Shown here in pieces: positions 36,627-45,500 of a stretch of 48,375 bases of DNA. Origin of the DNA: Paenibacillus agaridevorans (GTDB taxonomy: Bacteria > Bacillota > Bacilli > Paenibacillales > Paenibacillaceae); NCBI RefSeq assembly GCF_003112455.1, contig NZ_BDQX01000243.1, positions 90,860-139,234 on the forward strand. The letters run 5' to 3'. A program made the position numbers and the translations under genes. Under the pieces are notes generated by a model. That model searched no databases. It was not told the DNA's origin and worked only from the letters and a program-made list of their open reading frames with translations. Numbering within the stretch: the first letter of the stretch is position 1; the number at the start of each line of letters is the position of its first letter.

Positions 36627-36887
36627 ATGGATGTATTAAAGGTATCAGCCAAGTCCAATCCAAATTCAGTCGCAGGCGCATTAGCTGGCGTTCTGCGTGA
36701 ACGAGGTGGAGCGGAGCTGCAAGCGATTGGCGCCGGCGCGCTCAACCAAGCGATCAAGGCGGTAGCGATTGCCCGTGGATTTGTGGCCCCGAGCGGGGTG
36801 GATCTCATCTGCATACCGGCATTTACGGATATTGTCATTGACGGAGAAGATCGTACTGCTATTAAGCTCATCGTCGAGCCGAGATAA
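36627..36887 (+). CDS. spoVS: Stage V sporulation protein S
   Basis: 86 aa, Alba-like fold, required for later sporulation stages and coat assembly. Nearly invariant sequence: MDVLKVSAKSNPNSVAGALA, GAGALNQAIKAVAIARG, IPAFTDIVIDGEDRTAI. ATG follows AGGGGAGGT by seven bases. The frame is open 13 codons upstream to 36588, but that overlaps the promoter leader and lacks an SD. Monocistronic, between terminators. Confidence 0.97.
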   Translation: MDVLKVSAKSNPNSVAGALAGVLRERGGAELQAIGAGALNQAIKAVAIARGFVAPSGVDLICIPAFTDIVIDGEDRTAIKLIVEPR

Positions 36888-36923
36888 CAAGCGGCATACA
36901 TCCATCGTTGTCGTCCACTGAGG

Positions 36924-36950
36924 CCTGTTTACAACGTAGACAGGTTTTTT
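36924..36950 (+). terminator. Intrinsic terminator after spoVS
   Basis: CCTGTTTAC pairs with GTAGACAGG around AAC, followed by six T. Confidence 0.85.
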
Positions 36951-37011
36951 GCTTTTTTAGAAATGTATCGTTCGCCTTGTTTGGCAGCGAATAAAGAAGG
37001 AGGAATTTATC

Positions 37012-37947
37012 ATGATCGATTTCCATTGCGATGTGCTTAGCAAGATGCTGAAGAACGACGCGCTTACGTTCCAAGGCGGGGCCGACGGGACTCTTGACGT
37101 CACCTATGAGCGGTTGCGCCAATCTGGAACCATGCTGCAGACGTTCGCTATTTATATATCGCCCCGCCAATCTGCCAATATCGAACCTGTTCTGGAATCC
37201 GTCGATTTGTTCTACGAACGTATATTGTCATGCAAAGAGATGCAGCTTGTCACAAGCGCAGCTGATCTGGAGTCCAGTATAACTAGCGGGAAAACCGGCG
37301 CTCTGTTATCGCTAGAAGGCGTGAGCGGATTGCAAGGGCGGCTGTCGATGCTTAGGCTATTGTACAGGCTGGGCGTGCGGGCGGCTGGCCTGACATGGAA
37401 CGATGGGAATTGGGCAGCTGACGGCATCATGGAGCCGCGGGGAGCGGGGCTGACGGGAAAAGGTCGGGAGTTCGTGTCGGCATGCAATGAGCTTGGCATC
37501 ATTGTAGATGTTTCCCACTTGTCGGAGCAAGCCTTCTGGGATGTAGCCGGACTATCGACGAAGCCGATTATCGCATCCCACTCCAATGCAAGAGCCGTCT
37601 GCAATCATCCGCGCAACTTGACCGACAGGCAGTTGAAGGCAATTATTCTGGGAGAAGGCAGAGTAGGGATCACCTTTGTGCCTTGGTTTGTAACGTCCGA
37701 CCGGGAGGCATGCGTAACGGATCTGCTGGGGCATGTCGAACATATATGTGCGCTGGGCGGGGAGAAACATATTATGTTAGGCTCGGATTTTGACGGGATC
37801 GATTCTTATATGACGGACCTGAAGCATCCAGGCGAAGTGTATCGGTTAAAGGAAGCATTACTGGCTCGTTATTCGGAAGTTCAAGTAGCAGGTTTTATGC
37901 AGAACAATGCTTTAACGTTTCTAAGGGAGAATCTCCCGGCCGTTTAG
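37012..37947 (+). CDS. M19 family membrane-type dipeptidase
   Basis: Zinc dipeptidase of the renal dipeptidase (M19) family, 311 aa. Ligands and active-site motifs seen: DFHCDVL (HxD, residues 3-9), SLEGVSG (bridging Glu), VDVSHLSE, IASHSNARAVC and GSDFDGI. No signal peptide, so probably cytosolic despite the family name. ATG after AAGGAGGAA. Often lies near spoVS in Paenibacillaceae as far as I recall; substrate unknown, perhaps wall-derived or D-amino-acid dipeptides. Confidence 0.9.
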   Translation: MIDFHCDVLSKMLKNDALTFQGGADGTLDVTYERLRQSGTMLQTFAIYISPRQSANIEPVLESVDLFYERILSCKEMQLVTSAADLESSITSGKTGALLSLEGVSGLQGRLSMLRLLYRLGVRAAGLTWNDGNWAADGIMEPRGAGLTGKGREFVSACNELGIIVDVSHLSEQAFWDVAGLSTKPIIASHSNARAVCNHPRNLTDRQLKAIILGEGRVGITFVPWFVTSDREACVTDLLGHVEHICALGGEKHIMLGSDFDGIDSYMTDLKHPGEVYRLKEALLARYSEVQVAGFMQNNALTFLRENLPAV

Positions 37948-38150
37948 CACGCGGCAATTCCTTTACTAGCTATGCCATCTCATAATGGTATCATTATGAT
38001 CGAAACATGTTATGTTTTAATTAAACGTTTACATATTGCAATTTGGCAGCTTCCAACATAAAATTGTTGTGACGATACAGCTTCTATTATATAATGGCTC
38101 AAGTTATCGAAGTTGTCAGGCTTTTTTATGATGCAGAGGAGATGGACATT
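37948..38150 (+). promoter_or_regulatory. korA upstream region with promoter and candidate operators
   Basis: Promoter: TTGTGA (38067-38072), 17 bp, TATAAT (38090-38095). Upstream lie a perfect inverted repeat TCATAATG-GTAT-CATTATGA (37980-37999) and a cre-like sequence ATTAAACGTTTACA (38020-38033), which fits 12 of 14 positions of the CcpA consensus. The regulator is unknown. Confidence 0.55.
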
Positions 38151-39899
38151 TTGATTAGCCAATTGTCATGGAAGATCGGAGGACAACAGGGAGAAGGGGT
38201 GGAAAGTACCGACCGGATCTTCTCTACGGCGCTTAACCGACTAGGTTATTACTTATATGGATACCGTCATTTCTCGTCCAGGATCAAGGGCGGACATACG
38301 AATAATAAAATCAGAATCAGCACGAAGCCGATTCGTGCGATTTCGGATGATCTCGATATTCTCGTCGCGTTCGATCAAGAGAGCATTGATCTGAACGTGC
38401 ATGAGCTTCGTCCCGGCGGCGTTATCGTCGCGGATGCAAAGTTTGGACCCGTTATTCCGGATGGCGTGGATGCAAGGCTGTTCGCCGTTCCTATCACGAA
38501 GATCGCAGAGGACCTGGGCACCTCGCTGATGAAAAACATGGTTGCGTCGGGGGCGTCCTGGGCGCTGCTTGGTTTGCCGCTGGAAGTGCTGGGCAAGGCG
38601 GTCGAAGAAGAGTTCGGTCGCAAGGGTCCGGCCATCGTGGAGAAAAATATCCAAGCCGTAAAAAATGGCGCCGAGTTCGTCCTGGAGCAAGCCGGCGGTC
38701 CGCTGGAGGACTTTAAGCTGGAGGAAGCAGACGGCAAACAAAAACTGTTTATGATCGGCAACGAAGCGATCGGTCTTGGTTCCGTCGCAGCGGGCTGTCG
38801 TCTTATGTCGGCGTATCCGATCACCCCAGCTTCCGAAATTATGGAATATCTCATCAAGAAGCTGCCGAAGTTCGGCGGCACAGTCGTACAGACAGAGGAC
38901 GAAATCGCCGCTGTCACCATGGCGATCGGCGCGAACTACGCCGGCGTACGAACGATGACAGCTTCTGCCGGACCAGGCTTGTCACTTATGATGGAAGCGA
39001 TCGGCTTGTCCGGCATGACGGAGACGCCGCTTGTTATCATCAACACGCAGCGTGGAGGACCGTCTACAGGTTTGCCTACAAAGCAAGAGCAATCCGACCT
39101 TAATGCAATGGTCTACGGCACGCACGGCGAAATTCCGAAGATCGTTATCGCTCCGGCGTCGATCGAGGATTGCTTCTACGATATGGTAGAAGCGTTTAAC
39201 CTGTCGGAGGAATATCAAGTGCCGGTCATCGTCATGACGGATCTGCAGCTATCGCTCGGCAAACAATCCTGTGAGATGCTGGACTTCTCCAAGGTCGAGA
39301 TTAATAGAGGCAAGCTGGTAAAGGAGACTCCGCCGCTGGAAGGTCACGAGCTGTTCAAGCGCTACGAGCTGACGGAGGATGGCATTTCGCCTCGCGTGCT
39401 GCCGGGCGCCAAAGGCGGTCTGCACCATGTTACGGGCGTCGAGCACGACGAGGTCGGCCGTCCATCGGAGAATGCGAATAATCGCCGTAAGATGATGGAC
39501 AAACGGCTTGGCAAGCTGAACGGCTTGCAGGTTCGCGATGCGCTGCGCATTGACGCGCCGCATGAGAACCCTGATCTGCTGGTAATCGGGATGGGCTCCA
39601 CCGGAGGTACGATCGACGCGGCGAGAACCAAGCTGCAGGAGGACGGACTGACCAGCAATCATATTACGATACGTCAAATCCATCCATTCCCGACTGAAGC
39701 GCTGACGCCTTACTTGCAAAGCGCCAAACGCGTTGTCGTAATCGAAAATAATGCAACAGCACAACTTGCGTCGCAAGTGAAGATGTACGCCGGATTCGGC
39801 GACAAGATCAAAAGTTTGTTGAAATACGACGGTAATCCGTTCCTGCCGCTCGAAGTCTATCAAGCTTGTAAGGGGATGAGCGAAGATGGCAACATTTAA
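38151..39899 (+). CDS. korA: 2-oxoacid:acceptor oxidoreductase, fused gamma-alpha subunit
   Basis: Oxidises a 2-oxoacid (2-oxoglutarate most likely) to acyl-CoA, reducing ferredoxin. 582 aa: N-terminal gamma domain (WKIGGQQGEGVES..., about 5-190) fused to the alpha domain (GNEAIGLGSVAAGCRLMSAY, YPITPASEIMEYL) ending with the domain II block GMGSTGGTIDAA. TTG 38151 has AGAGGAG nine bases upstream; ATG 38094 coincides with the -10 box, so it cannot be the start of this transcript. Overlaps korB by 14 bp. The 2-oxoglutarate assignment rests on family resemblance. Confidence 0.9.
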   Translation: MISQLSWKIGGQQGEGVESTDRIFSTALNRLGYYLYGYRHFSSRIKGGHTNNKIRISTKPIRAISDDLDILVAFDQESIDLNVHELRPGGVIVADAKFGPVIPDGVDARLFAVPITKIAEDLGTSLMKNMVASGASWALLGLPLEVLGKAVEEEFGRKGPAIVEKNIQAVKNGAEFVLEQAGGPLEDFKLEEADGKQKLFMIGNEAIGLGSVAAGCRLMSAYPITPASEIMEYLIKKLPKFGGTVVQTEDEIAAVTMAIGANYAGVRTMTASAGPGLSLMMEAIGLSGMTETPLVIINTQRGGPSTGLPTKQEQSDLNAMVYGTHGEIPKIVIAPASIEDCFYDMVEAFNLSEEYQVPVIVMTDLQLSLGKQSCEMLDFSKVEINRGKLVKETPPLEGHELFKRYELTEDGISPRVLPGAKGGLHHVTGVEHDEVGRPSENANNRRKMMDKRLGKLNGLQVRDALRIDAPHENPDLLVIGMGSTGGTIDAARTKLQEDGLTSNHITIRQIHPFPTEALTPYLQSAKRVVVIENNATAQLASQVKMYAGFGDKIKSLLKYDGNPFLPLEVYQACKGMSEDGNI

Positions 39900-40752
39900 G
39901 GAATTCCGCAACAACGTCAAGCCCAACTGGTGTCCCGGCTGCGGAGACTTCTCCATTCAGGCTGCGATTCAGCGTGCAGCGGCTAATGTGGGATTGGAGC
40001 CGGAGCAGCTGGCCGTTATTTCGGGTATTGGCTGCTCCGGACGAATCTCCGGTTATATTAACGCGTATGGCCTGCACGGCATCCATGGGCGCGCTCTACC
40101 GATCGCGCAAGGCGTTAAGCTGGCCAACCGCGAGCTGACCGTTATCGCATCCGGCGGCGACGGCGACGGGTTCGCGATCGGCATGGGCCATACGGTCCAC
40201 GCGATTCGCAGAAACCTCAATATAACGTATATCGTCATGGATAACCAGATCTACGGCTTGACGAAAGGGCAAACGTCTCCGCGAAGCGCGGAAGGCTTCA
40301 AGACAAAATCGACGCCTGAAGGCTCCATCGAGTCGACGCTCTCCCCGCTGGAGATCGCCATGTCGGCAGGAGCGACCTTCGTTGCCCAGTCTTTTTCCAG
40401 CGATCTTAAGGGATTGACCAGCCTTATTGAGCAGGGGATCAAGCATGAAGGTTTCTCGCTTATCAACGTGTTCAGTCCGTGCGTCACCTTTAACAAGATC
40501 AATACCTACGATTGGTTCAAAGAAAATATCGTAAGCCTGGACGGATTCCCGGATTACGATCCAAGCAATCGTATGGCGGCCATGAATAAAATTATGGAGA
40601 CTAACGGATTGCTGACCGGTCTTATCTACCAAAATACGACCCGCAAGTCGTATGAGGATATGATTACCGGCTTCAAGTCCGAAGGATTGGCCAATCAGGA
40701 GCTTGCTATTACGGAAGAGCAGTTCAATCAGCTTGTCTCGGAATTTAAATAA
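39886..40752 (+). CDS. korB: 2-oxoacid:ferredoxin oxidoreductase beta subunit
   Basis: Thiamine-diphosphate binding partner of KorA. 288 aa. Cluster ligands in NWCPGCGD (Cys16, Cys19) and GCSGR (Cys50); TPP/Mg motif GGDGDGFAIGMGH (90-102) to MDNQIYGLTKGQ. A further Cys in SPCVTFN is usual for the 4Fe-4S site. Start ATG within the korA end, after AAGGGGATGAGCG. Terminator follows. Confidence 0.93.
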   Translation: MATFKEFRNNVKPNWCPGCGDFSIQAAIQRAAANVGLEPEQLAVISGIGCSGRISGYINAYGLHGIHGRALPIAQGVKLANRELTVIASGGDGDGFAIGMGHTVHAIRRNLNITYIVMDNQIYGLTKGQTSPRSAEGFKTKSTPEGSIESTLSPLEIAMSAGATFVAQSFSSDLKGLTSLIEQGIKHEGFSLINVFSPCVTFNKINTYDWFKENIVSLDGFPDYDPSNRMAAMNKIMETNGLLTGLIYQNTTRKSYEDMITGFKSEGLANQELAITEEQFNQLVSEFK

Positions 40753-40764
40753 ATGGTATGATGG

Positions 40765-40802
40765 GCATACGGTCATATTGACCGTATGCTTTCTTTTATT
40801 TT
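40765..40802 (+). terminator. Intrinsic terminator after korB
   Basis: GCATACGGTC-ATATT-GACCGTATGC, perfect 10-bp stem, then TTTCTTTTATTTT. Confidence 0.9.
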
Positions 40803-40857
40803 GGGATTATAGCAAGAAGGCAATCATTAATAAATAAATAGCGGAGTGGTGAATAGC

Positions 40858-41430
40858 ATGAAAAAAGAAGTGCCCGTAGGCGTATCTGCGAGACATATCC
40901 ATCTCTCGCAAGAGCATGTGGAATTATTATTCGGTTCGGGTTACGCGTTGACTGAGATGAAGCCGTTGTCGCAGCCCGGTCAATATGCAGCAAACGAAAC
41001 GGTAGCCGTAGTGGGACCGAAGGGCTCGTTCCCGAAAGTCCGCATTTTGGGACCCGCGCGCAAAGCTACGCAATTGGAAGTATCGCGCACGGACGCATTC
41101 GCGCTTGGGGTTAATCCTCCGGTGCGAGAGTCCGGCAACATCGCGGGCTCCGCGAGCATCACGATTCAAGGCCCTGCAGGCGAAGTAACGATTGCGGAAG
41201 GCGTAATCGTAGCCGCTCGCCATATCCACTTCCATACGAGCGACGCAGAAAAATTCGGCATACAAGATAAAGCTCAGCTTCGCGTTCGCATAGGCGGAGA
41301 ACGCGGCGTGGTGTTCGAGCATGTCGTTGCTCGCGTATCGCCCGAATTCGCGCTCGATATGCATATCGATACGGACGAAGCGAACGCTGCCGGCGTCCGA
41401 AACGGCGATATCGCCGAAATTATCGACTAA
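40858..41430 (+). CDS. pduL: PduL-type phosphotransacylase
   Basis: Interconverts acyl-CoA and acyl-phosphate (propionyl or acetyl), a zinc enzyme unrelated to Pta. 190 aa made of two beta-barrel repeats, each with zinc-binding His: SARHIHLSQEH (first) and AARHIHFHTSDAE (second), plus LDMHIDTDEAN near the C-terminus. No N-terminal encapsulation peptide and no shell genes nearby, so a free cytosolic form rather than a microcompartment enzyme. ATG 40858; the upstream GTG 40846 is part of the SD GGAGTGGTGA. Confidence 0.9.
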   Translation: MKKEVPVGVSARHIHLSQEHVELLFGSGYALTEMKPLSQPGQYAANETVAVVGPKGSFPKVRILGPARKATQLEVSRTDAFALGVNPPVRESGNIAGSASITIQGPAGEVTIAEGVIVAARHIHFHTSDAEKFGIQDKAQLRVRIGGERGVVFEHVVARVSPEFALDMHIDTDEANAAGVRNGDIAEIID

Positions 41431-41454
41431 CCGGTACGCAATTGGAATCAAAAC

Positions 41455-41504
41455 GAAAAAGGCTGCATGCCCGGAATGAAAGAATTCCGGCATGCAGCTT
41501 TTTC
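41455..41504. terminator. Bidirectional terminator between pduL and the MFS gene
   Basis: A stem of more than 20 bp with two single-base bulges: GAAAAAGGCTGCATGCC on the left, GGCATGCAGCTTTTTC on the right. A- and T-runs on both sides serve both convergent genes. Confidence 0.9.
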
Positions 41505-41512
41505 ACATGTCG

Positions 41513-43000
41513 TTAATGTCCCATCATCATTGTGACATCAGGTCCCTTGTTTTCTCCTTCTTCATTGGGTTGCTGCTTCGGTCTACGAAGGACCAGCGCT
41601 ACAAGAACGCCGAATACGCCAATACAAGCGAGCAAGAAGAAGGCATCTCCGAAGGAAAGATAAGCGACATCGGAGGCCGGGTGAGTCAAAGCGTACGATT
41701 TGTTCCGATCGGCCAGCAGCGTGGACAATCCCGCAATGGCGAAGGAGCTGATGACCTGCTGGGCGGCGGCCGTTAATGAAGTGACACGACCGACGAGATG
41801 CCTTGGAGCCGATTGAATAATATGCGTGTTGAGCGGCATCATGGAGAAGCCCATGCCTGCTCCGAGCAGAACCAGCGGAATCATAATTTCCGCGATCGTG
41901 GTCGACGCCGATATGCCGGATAGCAGGAATGCGCCAGTGGAGACCAGCAGCAGGCCAAACAATACGACGGGACGAGCGCCGAGCTTATCGAACACCTTGC
42001 CGCCGATCGGCATGAAGAGTCCGGCAGCGAGCGCTTGCGGCAGGAGAATAAGACCGGTCTCGAACGCGCTGTACCCTTTGGCCTGAATGAGGAAGACGGG
42101 GAAAAGGAACAACGTGCCGAACAACGCGATCTGCACGATCCACTGGAGAATGATGCCTCTCGTGAAGTCGCTGGAACGAAAGACGCGAAGCTCCAGCAGC
42201 GGCGATGTACGGCGAAGTTCGACCGTGATGAAGATGATCAGGGATATAGCGCCAACGAAAAGCCCGATCAGCGTCTCGGGAGCTGTCCAGCCATTGCCGC
42301 CGCCATGCTCGCCGCCTGCAGAGCTAATGCCGTACGCCAATGCCGCAAAGGCAAGCGGCGCGAAGATCATGCCGAGCGTATCCAGCATCGGTACAGTCTG
42401 CCGCTCCAAATTCGGAAGCGTGCGCAGACCGACGATAACGGCTATTACGCCGATGGGGAGGTTAATGAGGAAGATCCAGTGCCAGGTAACGTATTCGACG
42501 AGCCAGCCGCCTACAACGGGGCCGAGCGCCGGAGCAAGCAGCATAGGGATACCGATCATGCCCATGACGGCGCCTTGTTTGCCCGGAGGGCTAAGCCGGT
42601 AAGTAAAAGCCATGGCGATTGGCGCAACCATGCCGCCGCCGAGACCTTGGATAATGCGGTAAGCGATCAACTGCTCGACCGTACCCGCGAGGGCGCATAG
42701 AGCGGAGCCCAGCGTAAATAAGACGATGGACATGAGGAAAATGCGTTTGGCGCCGAATCGATCGGACAACCATCCGGCAAGCGGAATAACGGCAGCTTGG
42801 GCGAGAGCGTAACCTGTAACGGTCCATTGCACAAGGGAGAAGCTGCTGCCGAAATCCTCCATAAATTGATTAAGCGCTACATTCATGGCAGTGCCGTCGA
42901 GAATGACCATGAACATCCCGACAATAATAGCGAGCAGAGGAAGCATGATCCCTCGAATCGACATTTCGCCGGGCGGCGTGTTTACTTTTACTGCTGACAT
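41513..43000 (-). CDS. DHA2-family MFS multidrug exporter (EmrB/QacA type)
   Basis: 495 aa with about 14 predicted membrane spans. DHA2 signatures: motif A GWLSDRFGAKRIF, motif C GPVVGGWLVEYVTWHWIFLI region, LDGTAMNVAL in the first span (motif D1). Proton-driven drug export is the family role; the substrate is unknown. Ends DVTMMMGH, a Met/His tail of uncertain meaning. Transcribed divergently from a TetR regulator with a shared operator, which predicts drug-induced expression. SD on the minus strand: GTAGGAGGAATC before the ATG. Confidence 0.92.
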   Translation of the reverse strand: MSAVKVNTPPGEMSIRGIMLPLLAIIVGMFMVILDGTAMNVALNQFMEDFGSSFSLVQWTVTGYALAQAAVIPLAGWLSDRFGAKRIFLMSIVLFTLGSALCALAGTVEQLIAYRIIQGLGGGMVAPIAMAFTYRLSPPGKQGAVMGMIGIPMLLAPALGPVVGGWLVEYVTWHWIFLINLPIGVIAVIVGLRTLPNLERQTVPMLDTLGMIFAPLAFAALAYGISSAGGEHGGGNGWTAPETLIGLFVGAISLIIFITVELRRTSPLLELRVFRSSDFTRGIILQWIVQIALFGTLFLFPVFLIQAKGYSAFETGLILLPQALAAGLFMPIGGKVFDKLGARPVVLFGLLLVSTGAFLLSGISASTTIAEIMIPLVLLGAGMGFSMMPLNTHIIQSAPRHLVGRVTSLTAAAQQVISSFAIAGLSTLLADRNKSYALTHPASDVAYLSFGDAFFLLACIGVFGVLVALVLRRPKQQPNEEGENKGPDVTMMMGH

Positions 43001-43056
43001 TCTGATTCCTCCTACTCCGAAAAACCGGATCTCTTTCTGTCTTTTGTTCTTGCGGA

Positions 43057-43119
43057 TTGACCTTACATGTCGACAAGGCTACAATGTAAGTGAGCCACAT
43101 ACAGCGGACAATTGTCCGC
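43057..43119. promoter_or_regulatory. Divergent promoters and operator of MFS/tetR
   Basis: Perfect 16-bp palindrome GCGGACAATTGTCCGC (43104-43119), a typical TetR-type operator. Minus-strand promoter for the MFS gene: TTGTCC (complement of 43106-43111), 17 bp, TACATT (complement of 43083-43088), so its -35 is within the palindrome. Plus-strand promoter for tetR: TTGACC (43057-43062), 17 bp, TACAAT (43080-43085), or the extended TATAAT at 43133-43138. A second inverted repeat CTTACAT-N15-ATGTAAG spans 43062-43090. Confidence 0.7.
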
Positions 43120-43186
43120 AACTAGAATCATATATAATGGGCATGACGAAAGTCAATGCATTTTTTTGAAAACAAGGAGCAATGTC

Positions 43187-43795
43187 ATGGCTGCATCAGA
43201 TCATACGAGGTCGAAGGAAGAGCTAAGCAAAGCCATTCTGGATGCGGCTTCTAGGCTTTTCCTGGAGCAAGGAATCGAATCTGTCAGCATGCATCAGATC
43301 GCCAAATGCGCGGGTATCGGACAAGGAACGTTATACCGCCGATATTCCAACAAAGCCGATCTATGCATGGCAATGATGCATGATCAATTCGAGAAATTCA
43401 GCAAGGATATCGGCGCGTATTTGCAAGAGCATGCGGCGGAGTCTCCTTGCGCGAAAATTCGGGAAGTCGTCACTTATATTGTGCGATTCCTGGAGAATAA
43501 GTGGAAATGGATGGGGATTATCCAGTCGCAGATGATTCATGAAGGCGTCAAGACGGGAGAAGATTTCGTACAATCGCCGCCATACCGATTTCTGCATAGG
43601 ATATTCGCGGACTTGTTGAAGGAAGGCGCCGATGAATCCGATCCGCGTTATCTTCACGCCGATTTTATCTCTCATTCCTACATCTCGGTGTTATCGCCGC
43701 ATACGTGCAAACATCTGGCTTTCACCAAAGGATATACGTCTGACCGGATCGTCTCCGAATTTGTAGACTCCTTAGTAAAGCCGTTATTCCATTAG
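43187..43795 (+). CDS. TetR/AcrR family transcriptional regulator
   Basis: 202 aa. N-terminal helix-turn-helix: ILDAASRLFLEQGIESVSM then QIAKCAGIGQGTLYRRYSNK (about 15-58). The C-terminal ligand domain is not assignable. Divergent to the MFS exporter with a palindromic operator between, the classic layout for a self-regulating efflux repressor. ATG 43187 has AAGGAG seven bases upstream; the open frame reaching back to 43112 starts inside the operator and is rejected. Confidence 0.9.
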   Translation: MAASDHTRSKEELSKAILDAASRLFLEQGIESVSMHQIAKCAGIGQGTLYRRYSNKADLCMAMMHDQFEKFSKDIGAYLQEHAAESPCAKIREVVTYIVRFLENKWKWMGIIQSQMIHEGVKTGEDFVQSPPYRFLHRIFADLLKEGADESDPRYLHADFISHSYISVLSPHTCKHLAFTKGYTSDRIVSEFVDSLVKPLFH

Positions 43796-43842
43796 AACGG
43801 AAGGGAACTATCCATGTAATCATAGATTCCGGCAAGCGGTTA

Positions 43843-43851
43843 TGGTATAAT
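43843..43851 (+). promoter_or_regulatory. Extended -10 promoter of miaB
   Basis: TGG-TATAAT (43843-43851) without a clear -35. Leader of about 70 nt. Confidence 0.5.
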
Positions 43852-43926
43852 CATTCATTGATGTTTCATTGTTTGTATTGATTCACCGCCCATAGAGAAA
43901 TTATCGAACAGGGATGTGTGTATATA

Positions 43927-45477
43927 GTGACGACTAAGGATTACTCCAAGTACTTTGATTTCTCCGATGCCAAGATTATAGGAGAAGATGACGGCGTAAC
44001 GACCATCCGGATCAAGGGTCGCAACATTCAGCTTAACGCGGCGCCATCCCATTCGGATGAGAAGAAACGCGGCAAAGAAGACATTAAGGTCCATTACGAC
44101 TTCTCTATACCGGAAGAGCTTAGAACGATGGGCGTCGGCAAACATTACCTCATTCAGACTTATGGCTGTCAGATGAACGAACATGATACCGAGGTCATGC
44201 GAGGCATGTTTGAGTCCATGGGATATGCGCCAACCGAGGATCGGACGTTAGCCGATGTCATTTTACTTAATACTTGCGCCATTCGCGAAAATGCAGAGGA
44301 CAAAGTGTTTGGCGAACTGGGACATTTAAAGATTCTCAAGAAGGAAAAACCTGGACTGCTGCTCGGCGTATGCGGCTGCATGGCGCAGGAGGAGTCGGTC
44401 GTCGGGCGGATCCTGCAGAAACATTCATTCGTCGATATGATCTTTGGCACGCATAATATTCACCGGCTGCCGCAATTGCTGCAATCCGCTTATTTTAGCA
44501 AGGAGCTTGTAGTCGAGGTATGGTCCAAGGAAGGCGACATTATCGAAAACATGCCCAAGAAACGGGAAGGGCTTCGGGCATGGGTCAACATTATGTACGG
44601 CTGCGACAAATTCTGCACTTATTGTATCGTGCCGTATACTCGCGGCAAAGAGCGGAGCCGCAGACCCGAGGACGTCATTGTCGAAGTGCGCGAGCTGGCG
44701 CGGCAGGGCTATAAGGAGATCACGCTGCTCGGTCAAAACGTGAACGCGTACGGCAAGGACTTCGAGGATATCGACTATCGTTTCGGTCATCTGCTGGACG
44801 AGATTCGAACCATCGATATCCCGCGGATTCGGTTTATGACCAGCCATCCGCGCGATTTCGACGATCATCTCGTCGACGTGCTCGCGAAGCGCGGCAATCT
44901 AGTGGAGCATATTCATCTGCCCGTTCAATCCGGCAGTACGGAAGTTCTAAAGAAAATGAGCCGCAAATATACGAGAGAGAGATTTTTGGAGCTCGTAGCG
45001 AAGATCAAAAATGTTATTCCCGACGCGGTACTGACGTCCGATATTATTGTCGGTTTCCCGGGCGAGACGGAGGAGCAGTTCGAGGAGACGATGTCGCTGG
45101 TGCGGCAGGTTCGCTTCGAATCGGCGTATACGTTTATCTACTCTCCTCGCGAAGGGACGCCGGCCGCCGCCATGGAAGACAATGTGCCAATGGAAGTCAA
45201 GAAGCAGCGGCTTCAGCGGCTGAATGCTTTAATCGCGGAAATTGGCCGCGAGAAGCATGAAGAGTTGATAGGTGAAATCATTGAAGTGCTTGTCGAGGGC
45301 GAAAGCAAAAACAATCCAAACGTATTATCCGGACGCACCCGCACAAATAAGCTCGTCCATCTGGAAGGGCCAAAGTCGTGGATCGGAACGTTCGTTCAGG
45401 CGCGCGTCGTCGAGGCGCAAACCTGGTATATCAAAGCAGAGCCTGTCCATTCGGCTTCGAAAGAAGCCGTTAGTTAA
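43927..45477 (+). CDS. miaB: tRNA-2-methylthio-N6-dimethylallyladenosine synthase
   Basis: Radical SAM methylthiotransferase acting on i6A37 of tRNAs reading UNN codons. 516 aa: N-terminal UPF0004 domain with Cys in [18 protein letters not shown] and GCMAQEE (auxiliary 4Fe-4S cluster), radical [11 protein letters not shown] (Cys226, 230, 233), and C-terminal TRAM domain ([10 protein letters not shown]...[10 protein letters not shown]). A 70-residue N-terminal extension is usual for bacilli. GTG 43927 is preferred (GGGATG ten bases upstream); GTG 43918 overlaps that SD. Confidence 0.95.
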   Translation: MTTKDYSKYFDFSDAKIIGEDDGVTTIRIKGRNIQLNAAPSHSDEKKRGKEDIKVHYDFSIPEELRTMGVGKHYLIQTYGCQMNEHDTEVMRGMFESMGYAPTEDRTLADVILLNTCAIRENAEDKVFGELGHLKILKKEKPGLLLGVCGCMAQEESVVGRILQKHSFVDMIFGTHNIHRLPQLLQSAYFSKELVVEVWSKEGDIIENMPKKREGLRAWVNIMYGCDKFCTYCIVPYTRGKERSRRPEDVIVEVRELARQGYKEITLLGQNVNAYGKDFEDIDYRFGHLLDEIRTIDIPRIRFMTSHPRDFDDHLVDVLAKRGNLVEHIHLPVQSGSTEVLKKMSRKYTRERFLELVAKIKNVIPDAVLTSDIIVGFPGETEEQFEETMSLVRQVRFESAYTFIYSPREGTPAAAMEDNVPMEVKKQRLQRLNALIAEIGREKHEELIGEIIEVLVEGESKNNPNVLSGRTRTNKLVHLEGPKSWIGTFVQARVVEAQTWYIKAEPVHSASKEAVS

Positions 45478-45500
45478 CGGAAATCGAGGAGAGATTACTG

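Noticed and set aside
40858..41430. PduL as part of a bacterial microcompartment
   Set aside because: No encapsulation peptide and no shell or diol/ethanolamine genes in the window.
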